Positions 6,261-14,727 are shown, counted from the first letter of the stretch. The stretch is DNA of 15,591 bases from Chthonomonas sp035294165 (GCF_035294165.1 NZ_DATGLN010000257.1:1-15591), one strand, 5' to 3'. Notes: generated by a model not told the origin, from the sequence alone. Numbers and translations are program-made.

Positions 6261-9062
6261 ATGACCCGCCCCAGGCGATGGGAAAAGGTCTTCTTTATGT
6301 TTGCCCCGCTTCTGTTTGGCCTTCTCTTCATCACGCTTCCATGCCAAAAAGGCAGCGCACGCGTGCGTATGCGCCTAGACGACAACTGGCGCTTTCATTT
6401 GGGTGATATACCCGCTACCCTGCAGGGAGTGCCCATTACCCTGTGGCATTGGCAGCAAGGCGAAAACGATCCGAAGGACGTAATAACCTACTCGAACCCA
6501 CAACTCGATACCTCCACCTGGAACACGGCCACGCCAGGACAAGATACGTTTCACGGCAGGGTAGGCTACAGCTGGTATCGCACCCTCTTGCCTTCTGTCT
6601 CTTACCCCCACCCCATGCTTCACTTCGATAGCGTGGACGACAACGCAACCGTCTATCTGAACGGCAAGTTCCTTCTTCACCATGAAGGCTGGGACGACCC
6701 TTTCGACGTGCCTCTGCAGAGCGCATGGCGTCCCAAAGGCCCAAATGTTCTTCTTGTTCTGGTGCAAAATACGGCCGGTGCAGGCGGCATCGGCAACACG
6801 CTCCTCATGCCCTATGTCAATCAGGATGCCGCCCGCGGTCCCGCCCTTCCCTCCTACAACGATAGCCAATGGCGCGTGGTTCATCTCCCCCACGATTTCG
6901 TGGTTGAGGGAAACTACGATGAACATGCCGATGGCTCCCATGGATTTCTGCCAACCAACGTGGCGTGGTACCGTAAACGCTTCTATATTCCCGCCTCAGC
7001 CAAAGGAGAGAGCGTCTGGATTTACTTTGAAGGCATCTACCGAGATAGCCGATTCTGGCTGAATGGGCACTTTCTGGGGCGACATCAGAGCGGATATATC
7101 GGCGTGCGCTACGATATTTCTCCGTTTGTGCACTATGGAGCGTGGAACGTGCTCGCCGTGCGTGTGGATGCGCGCAGCGCCGAGGGGTGGTGGTATGAGG
7201 GAGGCGGAATCTACCGCCATGTCTGGCTCACCATTGCCAACCCACTACACATCGTTCCGTGGGGCGTGTTTGTCACCTCCAAACTTCCGTCCTCTCATCA
7301 AGCCCTGCTTACCATCCAAACGGATGTTACCAACCAATCCAAACAGGCTCGCTCGGTTCATCTTCTCTCGCTCATCCTCGACGCCACCGGCAAACCGATA
7401 GCGCATGCCACCTCGACACTTTTCGTTCCTCAGGGGCAGACACGCCAAATCGTTCAAAACATCTCCGTACCTAACCCGCATCTCTGGTCGCTCGATTCGC
7501 CCTATCTCTACACGGCCGTAAGCCGCATCGAACAGGGAGATGAGCCGCTAGACGAGGTGAAAACCGAGTTTGGCGTGCGCACCATCGAGTTTCGCGCCGA
7601 TACCGGCTTCTACCTCAACGGCAAGCCCGTTAAACTCAAGGGAACTTGTAACCATCAAGATTTTGCCGGAGTCGGCATCGCCATGCCCGATAACCTCTTG
7701 TGGTGGCGCATCGCAAAACTTAAGGAGATGGGGTCAAACGCCTATCGGTGCTCCCATAACCCGCCTTCTGAAGAGCTGCTGACCGCCTGCGACCACCTCG
7801 GTATGCTGGTGATGGATGAGAACCGGCATTTAGGCGATGTCTACACGCCTAAAACCCCTCACGGCGCCCCCTACTCGAACCTTTCCGACCTCGCGGCGAT
7901 GATTCAGCGTGACCGAAACCATCCCTCCATCATTATGTGGTCTATGTGCAACGAAGAGCCACTACAAGGGACGGAGGAGGGAGCACGCATCTTTGCCGCC
8001 ATGAAGAAGGTGGTTCTCTCACTCGATCCAACGCGCCCGGTGACCTGCGCGATGAATGGAGATTGGGGAAAAGGCATCTCGAACGTCGAAGACCTCCAAG
8101 GCGGGAACTATAATCCCGGCGGGTACGATTGGTTTCACCAGCATTTTCCCGATAAGCCCTTCTTCGCCAGTGAGGCGGGCAGCACCGTATCCGATCGGGG
8201 CATCTATGCAAACGACCCGCAAAAGGGCTACGTAAGCGCCTACGATCTCAATGCCCCCCCTTGGGCACAAACTGCCGAAGATGCCTGGCGTCCGGTGGCC
8301 GAAAGACCCTTCGTCGCCGGATGCTTTATATGGACGGGCTTTGACTATCGTGGAGAACCAACTCCCTACTGGTGGCCCTGCATCAACTCGCACTTCGGCA
8401 TTATGGATATGTGCGGCTTTCCAAAAGATAACTACTATTATTACAAAGCGTGGTGGGGAGATAAACCCATCGTTCATATCCTTCCCCACTGGAACTGGCA
8501 GGGACAGGAGGGGAAACCTATCTCGGTTTGGTGCTATAGCAATGCCGACGAAGTGGAGCTTTTCCTCAACGGGCAGAGTTTAGGCAAGAAACCTATGCCG
8601 AAATGGGGCCATGTGGAATGGAGTGTGCCCTATCGCCCCGATACATTAGAGGCGAAAGCCTACGATGCCTCCGGTCAAACCGTAGCGACCGACATCGTCG
8701 AAACCACCGGCCCTGCAGCGGCCTTGCGGCTTCTACCAAGCACAACCACGCTCCCTGCCGACGGCGAGGAGGTAGCGCTCATCGAGGTGGATGTGGTGGA
8801 TTCCCAAGGACGCACAGTTCCCACCAGCGACAATTTGGTTCATTTTCAAGTTACCGGTGCCGGCACCATTGCCGGCGTTGGAAACGGCGATCCGAGCTGC
8901 CATCAGCCTAACATCGCCGACTACCGCAGCGCCTTCAACGGGAAGTGCATGCTTATAGTGAGAGCCGGAGAACATGCGGGCCTCATCCATGTGCGGGCCT
9001 CAGCCGACGGACTTGCACCGGCTGAACTCACCATAACCACCACCCCCTCGGCGATGAAATAG
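6261..9062 (+). CDS. Secreted glycoside hydrolase family 2 (beta-galactosidase-like)
   Basis: 933 residues. Residues 1-33 form an n-region with RPRR and a long hydrophobic core, a signal peptide or anchor. A first sandwich-like segment follows (about 75-185; 'VGYSWYRT' at 101-108, 'VYLNGKFLLHHEGWDDPF'). A canonical GH2 sugar-binding domain comes next (about 200-340; 'LPHDF', 'VAWYRKRF' from 234, 'YRDSRFWLNGHFLG'), then the immunoglobulin-like domain and the TIM barrel (about 450-720). In the barrel, Asn564-Glu565 in 'MWSMCNEE' is the expected acid/base and Glu638 in 'FFASEAGS' the expected nucleophile. From about 724 there is a DUF4982-like domain ('EVELFLNGQSLGKK'), and from about 816 a C5-type domain. 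This C-terminal layout is common in GH2 beta-galactosidases. A GH95 fucosidase follows after 75 bases, implying joint breakdown of a fucosylated glycan. Exact specificity is not determined. Confidence 0.92.
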   Translation: MTRPRRWEKVFFMFAPLLFGLLFITLPCQKGSARVRMRLDDNWRFHLGDIPATLQGVPITLWHWQQGENDPKDVITYSNPQLDTSTWNTATPGQDTFHGRVGYSWYRTLLPSVSYPHPMLHFDSVDDNATVYLNGKFLLHHEGWDDPFDVPLQSAWRPKGPNVLLVLVQNTAGAGGIGNTLLMPYVNQDAARGPALPSYNDSQWRVVHLPHDFVVEGNYDEHADGSHGFLPTNVAWYRKRFYIPASAKGESVWIYFEGIYRDSRFWLNGHFLGRHQSGYIGVRYDISPFVHYGAWNVLAVRVDARSAEGWWYEGGGIYRHVWLTIANPLHIVPWGVFVTSKLPSSHQALLTIQTDVTNQSKQARSVHLLSLILDATGKPIAHATSTLFVPQGQTRQIVQNISVPNPHLWSLDSPYLYTAVSRIEQGDEPLDEVKTEFGVRTIEFRADTGFYLNGKPVKLKGTCNHQDFAGVGIAMPDNLLWWRIAKLKEMGSNAYRCSHNPPSEELLTACDHLGMLVMDENRHLGDVYTPKTPHGAPYSNLSDLAAMIQRDRNHPSIIMWSMCNEEPLQGTEEGARIFAAMKKVVLSLDPTRPVTCAMNGDWGKGISNVEDLQGGNYNPGGYDWFHQHFPDKPFFASEAGSTVSDRGIYANDPQKGYVSAYDLNAPPWAQTAEDAWRPVAERPFVAGCFIWTGFDYRGEPTPYWWPCINSHFGIMDMCGFPKDNYYYYKAWWGDKPIVHILPHWNWQGQEGKPISVWCYSNADEVELFLNGQSLGKKPMPKWGHVEWSVPYRPDTLEAKAYDASGQTVATDIVETTGPAAALRLLPSTTTLPADGEEVALIEVDVVDSQGRTVPTSDNLVHFQVTGAGTIAGVGNGDPSCHQPNIADYRSAFNGKCMLIVRAGEHAGLIHVRASADGLAPAELTITTTPSAMK

Positions 9063-9071
9063 GTTGTGTAG

Positions 9072-9092
9072 GGGTAGGCTTCGTGCCTACCC
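9072..9092 (+). repeat. Perfect 8-bp hairpin between GH2 and GH95 genes
   Basis: GGGTAGGC (9072-9079) and GCCTACCC (9085-9092) form a stem with a TTCGT loop, just after the GH2 stop. There is no T run behind it, so a standard intrinsic terminator is unlikely. It may be an intercistronic stabilising or processing hairpin, or one copy of a dispersed short intergenic repeat. Confidence 0.65.
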
Positions 9093-9137
9093 TTGTCTGC
9101 AGAAAGCAAAGGCAACCCAAAAAGGAGCGAACAGAAG

Positions 9138-11510
9138 ATGCGGTTGTGGTACAAGCAGCCTGCGCGCGCCTGGGAAGAGGCGCTGCCGCTGGGCAATGGG
9201 CGCCTGGGCGCGATGGTGTTTGGCGGATGGCCTACCGAGCGCCTGCAATTGAATGAAGACACCCTCTGGTCCGGCGCCCCACGCGATTGGAACAACCCTC
9301 AGGCGCGTGAAGTGCTTCCTGAGGCGCGCCGTGCCCTGCTGGCCGAGAACTATCACGAGGGGGATGCGCTGTGCCAGAAGATGCAAGGCCCCTACAACGA
9401 GTCTTACCAACCCCTCGGCGATCTCTATCTGGACTTCGATTCTGGACAGGCGCCGCCCGAAGACTATGTACGAGACCTAAACCTAGACACGGCAATTGCC
9501 ACCGTTCGCTATCGGCTTGGCGCCACCCAATTTACACGCGAGGTCTTCGCCTCCCATCCTGCCCAGGTCATCGTGATGCGTCTGACCTGCGATTCGCCAG
9601 GAGGCCTCACCTTTACGGTACGTCCCACCAGCCCGCATCCCTCAACGCTCGAAGGCGTCGCCGCCGATACCCTCCTGCTACAAGGGCGCTGCCCGGCGCA
9701 CATCGCTCCAAACTACCTTAACGCGCCGAATCCGGTTATCTACTCCGACACCCCCGACGGGCCGGGCATGCGGTTCGCACTTTACGTGCATGTGAAAGCA
9801 AAGGGCGGGCATCTCCAAACAACCGCCCACGGTCTCCGTGTCGAGGGGGCAGATGAGGTCGTGCTTATTCTATCGGCCGGTTCGAGCTTTAACGGTTTTC
9901 GTAACCCGCCGAGCACCGATGTAAAAAGCGCTATCGCCCGCGCCCATGCCCCCTTAGCCAAAGCCCAAGGACGCACCTACGAGGCGCTGAAAGATGAACA
10001 TGTGTGTGATCACCAAAGCCTGTTCCACCGAGTTAGTCTCGATCTAGGTTCCTCTGAAGGGGAAATGTTGCCCACCGAAGAACGGCTTGTGCAGAGCAAA
10101 CACCGCCCCGACCCGGGTTTGGCAGCGCTGCTTTTCCAATACGGCCGCTACCTGCTTATCGCCTGCTCACGCCCCGGAACGCAACCGGCGAACTTGCAAG
10201 GCATCTGGAACCACGAACTGCGTCCGCCTTGGAGTTCCAACTACACGCTGAACATCAATGCCGAAATGAACTACTGGCCTGCCGAAAGCTGCAACCTTTC
10301 GGAATGCGCCGAACCGCTGTTCACATTCATCCGTGAGCTTTCTGAAAACGGGCAGAAGACGGCTCGCATCAACTACGGAGCGCGCGGATGGACAGCCCAC
10401 CATAATGCCGATCTCTGGCGGCAAACGGCTCCGGTTGGAGAGGGGCGAGGCGACCCCGTATGGGCGAACTGGCCTATGGGAGGCGCCTGGCTCTGCCGGC
10501 ATCTTTGGGAGCATTTCCTCTATACCCATGATGTCCACTTCTTGCGTGAGTTCGCCTATCCCTTAATGAAAGGCGCGGCAGAGTTCTGCCTCGACTGGCT
10601 CATCGAAGATGGTAAAGAGCATCTCGTAACGGCTCCATCCGTCTCACCAGAGCTGCGCTTCATTGCGCCCGATGGACAGTCGGCCGCTTCTAGCGTCGCC
10701 ACCACCATGGATATGGCCATTATTCGTGAGCTGTTCGGCCACTGCATCGAGGCGGCCGAGGTGCTTAAAACCGATCCGGAGTTTGTGGCGCAGTTGCGCA
10801 GCGCGCGGGCACGACTTTTGCCTTATCAGATCGGCTCGCAGGGGCAGATTCAAGAGTGGTACAAAGATTTCCCCCCGACCGACCCTCATCATCGCCACAT
10901 GTCGCCTCTCTATGGGCTATTTCCCGGCAATGAGATAACACCCGATGGAACACCGGAACTGGCTCAGGCGGCCCGGCGCTTCATGGAGATACGCGGTGAT
11001 GCCGGCACCGGCTGGTCACTGGCGTGGAAAATTAACCTCTGGGCCCGCCTGCGTGACGGCGACCATGCGCATAAACTGGTGAACGATCTACTTACCCCGG
11101 TAGATGTAACCGGCATACAGGTGCATGGTGGCGGGGTCTATTTAAACCTGTTCGATGCGCACCCGCCTTTCCAAATAGACGGTAACTTCGGGTTTACCTC
11201 CGGCGTGGCCGAGATGCTCCTGCAAAGCCATGAAGGCTACATCGCGCTGTTGCCGGCACTACCTACCGCCTGGCCTAAGGGTTCGGTTCGTGGGCTTCGC
11301 GCTCGCGGCGGTTTCGAGGTGGACATCACTTGGAACCAGGGCGCCATGACGGGGGCGAAAGTGCGCGCGCTGCGCTCGGCTCCATGCCATATACGAGCCG
11401 CAGCAAGAATGGCCGTCCTTCATAAGGGCAAACGGCTAACACAGGGCGATAAGGAGGTGCGTTTCGAGGCGCAAGCCGGCGAGGAGTACACGATCTCTGT
11501 GATCTCCTAG
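9138..11510 (+). CDS. Glycoside hydrolase family 95, alpha-L-fucosidase-like
   Basis: 790 residues, normal for GH95. The frame is open upstream to a TTG at 9093, but that would start inside the intergenic hairpin. The ATG at 9138 has AAAGGAG (9121-9127) ten bases before it and starts at the family's first motif (MRLWYKQPARAWEEALPLGN). GH95 enzymes release alpha-1,2-linked fucose, or in some members galactose, with inversion. The N-terminal sandwich ('QLNEDTLWSGAPRDWNNP') leads to the (alpha/alpha)6 barrel. By analogy with bifidobacterial AfcA, the catalytic residues should be Asn372 and Asn374 ('LNINAEMNYWPAE'), Glu505 ('APSVSPE') and Asp681 ('FQIDGNFGF'). No signal peptide is present, so it probably acts inside the cell on imported oligosaccharides, unlike the GH2 neighbour. 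Its stop shares the bases CTAG with that of the convergent ligase-like gene. Confidence 0.92.
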   Translation: MRLWYKQPARAWEEALPLGNGRLGAMVFGGWPTERLQLNEDTLWSGAPRDWNNPQAREVLPEARRALLAENYHEGDALCQKMQGPYNESYQPLGDLYLDFDSGQAPPEDYVRDLNLDTAIATVRYRLGATQFTREVFASHPAQVIVMRLTCDSPGGLTFTVRPTSPHPSTLEGVAADTLLLQGRCPAHIAPNYLNAPNPVIYSDTPDGPGMRFALYVHVKAKGGHLQTTAHGLRVEGADEVVLILSAGSSFNGFRNPPSTDVKSAIARAHAPLAKAQGRTYEALKDEHVCDHQSLFHRVSLDLGSSEGEMLPTEERLVQSKHRPDPGLAALLFQYGRYLLIACSRPGTQPANLQGIWNHELRPPWSSNYTLNINAEMNYWPAESCNLSECAEPLFTFIRELSENGQKTARINYGARGWTAHHNADLWRQTAPVGEGRGDPVWANWPMGGAWLCRHLWEHFLYTHDVHFLREFAYPLMKGAAEFCLDWLIEDGKEHLVTAPSVSPELRFIAPDGQSAASSVATTMDMAIIRELFGHCIEAAEVLKTDPEFVAQLRSARARLLPYQIGSQGQIQEWYKDFPPTDPHHRHMSPLYGLFPGNEITPDGTPELAQAARRFMEIRGDAGTGWSLAWKINLWARLRDGDHAHKLVNDLLTPVDVTGIQVHGGGVYLNLFDAHPPFQIDGNFGFTSGVAEMLLQSHEGYIALLPALPTAWPKGSVRGLRARGGFEVDITWNQGAMTGAKVRALRSAPCHIRAAARMAVLHKGKRLTQGDKEVRFEAQAGEEYTISVIS

Positions 11511-12772
11511 CTCGCGCCCGAATCTGCCGGCAACAACAACGTGCTGCCCAAAAGCACGCCCACAAGCGCCCCACCTGCCATGCTCGATGTGGCTAAAACG
11601 GGGTTAAAACAGCCCACGATGGCCGTTGCAGCCCACATCGCCTGTAGGGTAATGTGGCATAGCGAACGCCCTTTGATAGCTCTTACTACAAGATAAACGG
11701 CCAGCAAAAACAGCACGCCCCCTATCACACCGAACTGCTCTAGCCACTGCAGTAACAGATTCTCAGGGTCGTATGCCACATAGTCAACGATATTATCCTC
11801 AGTTGCCAGTGAGATGTAGCCCAAGCCGGCTCCAAAAAGCCAGTGCTTCGCAAAGACGTGGAAACCGTGGCGCCACAGGCGCAGATGGCCGAGAGAGGAG
11901 CGATCGGTCGAAACTCGATTAATATGTCCCCACAACCGCATCCCGTTGATGAACAGAATAGCTCCTAAGGAGGCTGTTATCCCGCCCCAAAACCAAGCCG
12001 ATCTCAACGGGCTTTGCCTACGCTGTTCTGTAACCTTCCACAACATCCAAACGGTTGCGACAGCGAGGCCCAGCGCCGCGGCACGGCTGCCGGAGAGCGC
12101 GAGCAGACCCATCAGCCCGAAAAAACAGAGACCGCTCAGCGCTCGCTGCCAAAGCGGCCTCGGCTCCAGTAAGAACAGACAGGTTATCGGCAACGCCGCC
12201 GCAGCCATTAACCCCAGAGTGTTTGGCGCGTCAAACGTGCCTCCGGCACGCCGAACCGTTCCCGAAACCACAATATGCTTGGCATGCAGGTAGGCGGTAA
12301 AGGCATAGCCCTCCTGAAGCAATACTAGCGCAAGCAGGAGGACTAGCGCGTACCGAAAACGCCCACAAAGGCGCGTTGCCAACAGCCCAGCTCCAATAGG
12401 CGCCAAGAGGTAAATACAGCAACGCAGCGTGCCCAAGCGCAAAGGCGGATAGAAGCAGTAGAGAATGTGCACCGCAAAGAGGCCCCCCAGCAGCAGCCAA
12501 AGCCTCTGCGCGTTCGCATCCGCTCGACTTACTCTTTCGTAGGACAGCCAAACCAGAGCGATGATCGGTAAAAGCAAGACCTCCTGTCCCAAAGTGAAAT
12601 AGATGCCATCCTGTTCTAAGAAATCGTAGGTCTGAAGGGGCAGCAGGCGGCCAAGGAAGGTGTCTGGCAAGAGGAAGAAGCCTAACACAATAACAGCCAG
12701 GCCGATGCGTAACGGCCAAATGACAGAGGCTGCGAGGCGCCTAGTGGCCAACGATGATGTCACGAGCGTCAT
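11507..12772 (-). CDS. O-antigen ligase / Wzy-like polytopic membrane protein
   Basis: 421 residues from the ATG at 12772. The frame opens as far as 12871, but the ATG has AAGGA (12778-12782) five bases upstream and gives a normal short N-terminus before the first helix. About ten to twelve hydrophobic segments are present. Family hallmarks are 'RAGGTFDAPNTLG' from Arg175, 'LSGSRAAALGL', and the loop 'LRLWRHGFHVFAKHWLFGAGLG' with His310, followed by 'NLLLQWLEQFGVIGG'. Proteins of this superfamily join lipid-carried glycans to acceptors (WaaL), polymerise O-units (Wzy), or glycosylate proteins (PglL). Which of these applies cannot be told from sequence. The gene overlaps the C39-like fragment by 32 bases, so it is translated from the same transcript and is probably coupled. 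It is the last gene of a five-gene unit, and its TAG stop lies in the CTAG shared with GH95. Confidence 0.82.
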   Translation of the reverse strand: MTLVTSSLATRRLAASVIWPLRIGLAVIVLGFFLLPDTFLGRLLPLQTYDFLEQDGIYFTLGQEVLLLPIIALVWLSYERVSRADANAQRLWLLLGGLFAVHILYCFYPPLRLGTLRCCIYLLAPIGAGLLATRLCGRFRYALVLLLALVLLQEGYAFTAYLHAKHIVVSGTVRRAGGTFDAPNTLGLMAAAALPITCLFLLEPRPLWQRALSGLCFFGLMGLLALSGSRAAALGLAVATVWMLWKVTEQRRQSPLRSAWFWGGITASLGAILFINGMRLWGHINRVSTDRSSLGHLRLWRHGFHVFAKHWLFGAGLGYISLATEDNIVDYVAYDPENLLLQWLEQFGVIGGVLFLLAVYLVVRAIKGRSLCHITLQAMWAATAIVGCFNPVLATSSMAGGALVGVLLGSTLLLPADSGAS

Positions 12773-13031
12773 TGTTTTCCTTAACGAGAATAACGCCATC
12801 CCATCGCCGCTGTAAGTATCCATAACTCCAGTTAGATAGGTAGTACCGTCCCGGCCCAACAGGGTCGGCAACGGTTACTCCGGAATCGGTATATCCAATC
12901 AACGCGATGAAGTGGTTGCAATCTACATGCAGAATACCCAAAACCCTCCTTCTTTTCAAATCCAAAACGGTCATCGCATAACCGGTCAGACGGACTCGAT
13001 AGCGGGCAGCAACAGTTTGTAATGTTGTCAT
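12741..13031 (-). pseudogene. C39-peptidase-like fragment lacking the catalytic cysteine
   Basis: A 96-residue frame reads as the second half of a C39 (double-glycine) peptidase domain: 'TTLQTVAARYRVRLTGYAMTV', a basic stretch, 'HVDCNHFIALIGYTDSGVTVADP', then 'YYLSNWSYGYLQRRWDG'. His40 in 'CNHFIAL' and Asp56 in 'VADP' match the catalytic His and Asp. The first half, with the Cys-Gly catalytic motif, is missing. The ATG at 13031 has no ribosome binding site and follows an A-rich stretch, with an in-frame TAA two codons upstream. Upstream in another frame, 'PALKELVEMAIRLRTK' (GTG near 13137) could be the preceding helix. Removing one A from the six-A run at 13031-13036 would join them, but even then no catalytic Cys appears. 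It is therefore a truncated and probably frameshifted peptidase, or a short non-catalytic C39-like protein. Confidence 0.6.
12778..12782 (-). promoter_or_regulatory. Ribosome binding site that decides the ligase-like start
   Basis: AAGGA on the minus strand, five bases before the ATG at 12772. It lies inside the end of the C39-like fragment and favours this start over upstream in-frame candidates such as 12871, which overlap that fragment more deeply. Confidence 0.6.
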
Positions 13032-13141
13032 TTTTTATTTTAGTTCTCAAGCGTATCGCCATTTCAACCAACTCCTTCAAAGCAGGTGTTAACGGATTAT
13101 CTTCTTTTATTTCACTGCTTGGTTGTATATTTTTCACTGGC

Positions 13142-14229
13142 CTAGGCACCTCTCTGTCTTCGCCTCCATCCAATAAAAATGCCGGAAAGGATCAGCACCA
13201 GGGCGGTAAGGCTGCCGATAAATAGCCAAGCAAAGAGGTAGTGCTGCTCATTGGCCTTAACCGATCGAGGGTCAAGAATCCATCCTTTATCGGTTACATG
13301 ATAAATCAGATGCTTATCCACATCATACACGTCGGAGCCAACCGGCAATTTAGGCGTGAATAGACTATCAGGCACATCGAAGGAATATCGAATGTCTTTG
13401 AATTCCTCAACGCTCGTTACCTCTGGCGTACTTCCTGACTTTGCTGATAGATGCACTATCTTACACTTAATAGGTAACCAGACACCGTTGAGTAGCATAG
13501 CTTGCTCGCAAACCGCCCGTGTCTCTGTAGCTACATCACGTCCTCTAGCTCTCATGCTACTGCGTACGGCAATATAGCCATATTCTGGCGCAATCCAAAA
13601 TTGGTAGTGAAGTGCATAGGTTTTATCATCTCCATCGAGGATATATAATCGGCCAAATCGGTTATCATAGATCACTCTTGATATATGAAAAGGAAACTCA
13701 GAAACCGTGTCGGCATTCCAGCCCACTTCAAAGGTATAGCTACAATCTAGCGGGGAGGCCCAGGTAGCGGCTTGTGACCTATTCTTCAGTGTATCCGTTA
13801 ATTTAGAGGTTGTGCTCAGTCTCGATATCGAATTTTGCTGCTTTCCATCGTATATTTCCGTATCCTCTTCTTGGGTTGGATCTTGGAGCGGCGAAAAATG
13901 GCAATATACTTTGTTCCCTTTGTAAGCAACTTCAATTTGGTCTGTCACTACCGGAGGTTGGAGTGGAATATGAAGAGGTGCATTCTGCAAAGGGCCTAAA
14001 TCGCTCGGATTCACACTGGGATGCCCAGCATCCATCGTTCGAGTCACCTTGATACACGTCACGCGTACTGGCGGAAACTGCTTTTTGGCCTGTTTCAAAG
14101 CTTCGCGAATATCCAATATACTCAAGGCTTTCTGAGGCGTCGGAGATAGTCCGCTTTTTGGGCGAGTGTAGGAAGATAGAGTACGGTAATCAAAAAAACA
14201 CTAATCAACACCACAGTAGTGCGGAACAT
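13142..14229 (-). pseudogene. Exported, C-terminally anchored protein (LolA-like feel), interrupted by a frameshift
   Basis: Two frames make one gene. The first starts at ATG 14229 with GGAGG (14236-14240) six bases upstream. It encodes the signal peptide MFRTTVVLISVFLITVLYLP followed by TLAQK, then soon stops. The second runs from about 14155 to TAG at 13142 (327 codons from a TTG at 14125 that has no ribosome binding site). One extra A in the AAAAA run (14155-14159 on the complement), or a -1 slip there, joins them as TLAQK-SGLSPTPQKALSILDIREA, a protein of 362 residues. The body is beta-rich and includes 'APEYGYIAVRSSMRARGRD', 'GVWLPIKC' and 'FDVPDSLFTPKLPVGSDVYD', a pattern seen in LolA-fold-like exported proteins. 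The end has a membrane helix and RRRQRG, so the domain should face outward. Function is unknown. The frameshift may be mutation, assembly error or slippage. Confidence 0.65.
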
Positions 14230-14285
14230 CTCCCGCCTCCGTCAAAGCAGTGAAAACATTAAGCCTCCACCTCATCGCACGATTA

Positions 14286-14690
14286 TTAACCGAGCCCACA
14301 GATTGGCAGATTCGTCGGATGATAATACCCAACGACCCTTCCAACGCATGCAGGAAGTGACCAGAATATATAGGTGGGGCAGTCATAATAAACAAAATTT
14401 GAGCAATCGCCAGGGCCTATAACCGGTTGGCATTGGTAATTTGGCTTGTAAATTAATTGTTCAGACAATGCTTTTCCATTAAGAAAGACCCCACCGATGC
14501 ATTTAACTGGGCTCGTGCATACGAGTTTCTGACACACACTTCCAGCGCCGCGCAGAGTTGAAAGTGCTTTTGAAGAGAGTATGTGGGTAACAAACACATG
14601 CGCCTGTGGATCGGTTGTACCAACCCCAAAGAGGCCAATCGTCAGCCCTAAAAGGCTTAACATCAGCCCTATCACCTGGATGTTTTTCAT
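14286..14690 (-). CDS. Exported eight-cysteine protein with a double-glycine-like leader motif
   Basis: 134 residues, ATG at 14690 with AAAGGA (14701-14706) ten bases upstream. I recognise no named family. Residues 4-24 are a hydrophobic signal segment, with a possible signal peptidase site after Ala30. Leu38-Ser-Ser-Lys-Ala-Leu-Ser-Thr-Leu-Arg-Gly48-Ala49 fits the LSxxELxxIxGG processing motif of C39 peptidases, with Glu replaced by Ala, Ile by Leu and GG by GA. All eight cysteines (53, 58, 64, 87, 96, 104, 115, 131) lie after it, so cleavage would release an 85-residue peptide able to form four disulfides. The mature part is rich in Tyr, Pro and Gly. It sits between the MauE-like gene, 37 bases upstream, and the interrupted exported-protein gene, 56 bases downstream. 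A secreted structural or toxic peptide is possible; function is unknown. Confidence 0.75.
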   Translation of the reverse strand: MKNIQVIGLMLSLLGLTIGLFGVGTTDPQAHVFVTHILSSKALSTLRGAGSVCQKLVCTSPVKCIGGVFLNGKALSEQLIYKPNYQCQPVIGPGDCSNFVYYDCPTYIFWSLPACVGRVVGYYHPTNLPICGLG

Positions 14691-14727
14691 TTGACTTTTG
14701 TCCTTTCTGGATAAGATAGTCTATAGC

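Noticed and set aside
9093..9137. Upstream TTG start giving the GH95 protein 15 more residues
   Set aside because: It begins at the foot of the intergenic hairpin, has no ribosome binding site, and precedes the family's usual N-terminal motif. The ATG at 9138 has AAAGGAG upstream.
12773..12871. Upstream start for the ligase-like gene
   Set aside because: It would overlap the C39-like frame by 131 bases and add a non-hydrophobic stretch without similarity. The ATG at 12772 has AAGGA at the right distance.
14201..14395. 64-codon minus-strand frame overlapping the end of the eight-Cys gene
   Set aside because: No ribosome binding site and no family resemblance; it is an out-of-frame reading of the Cys-rich gene and the next leader.
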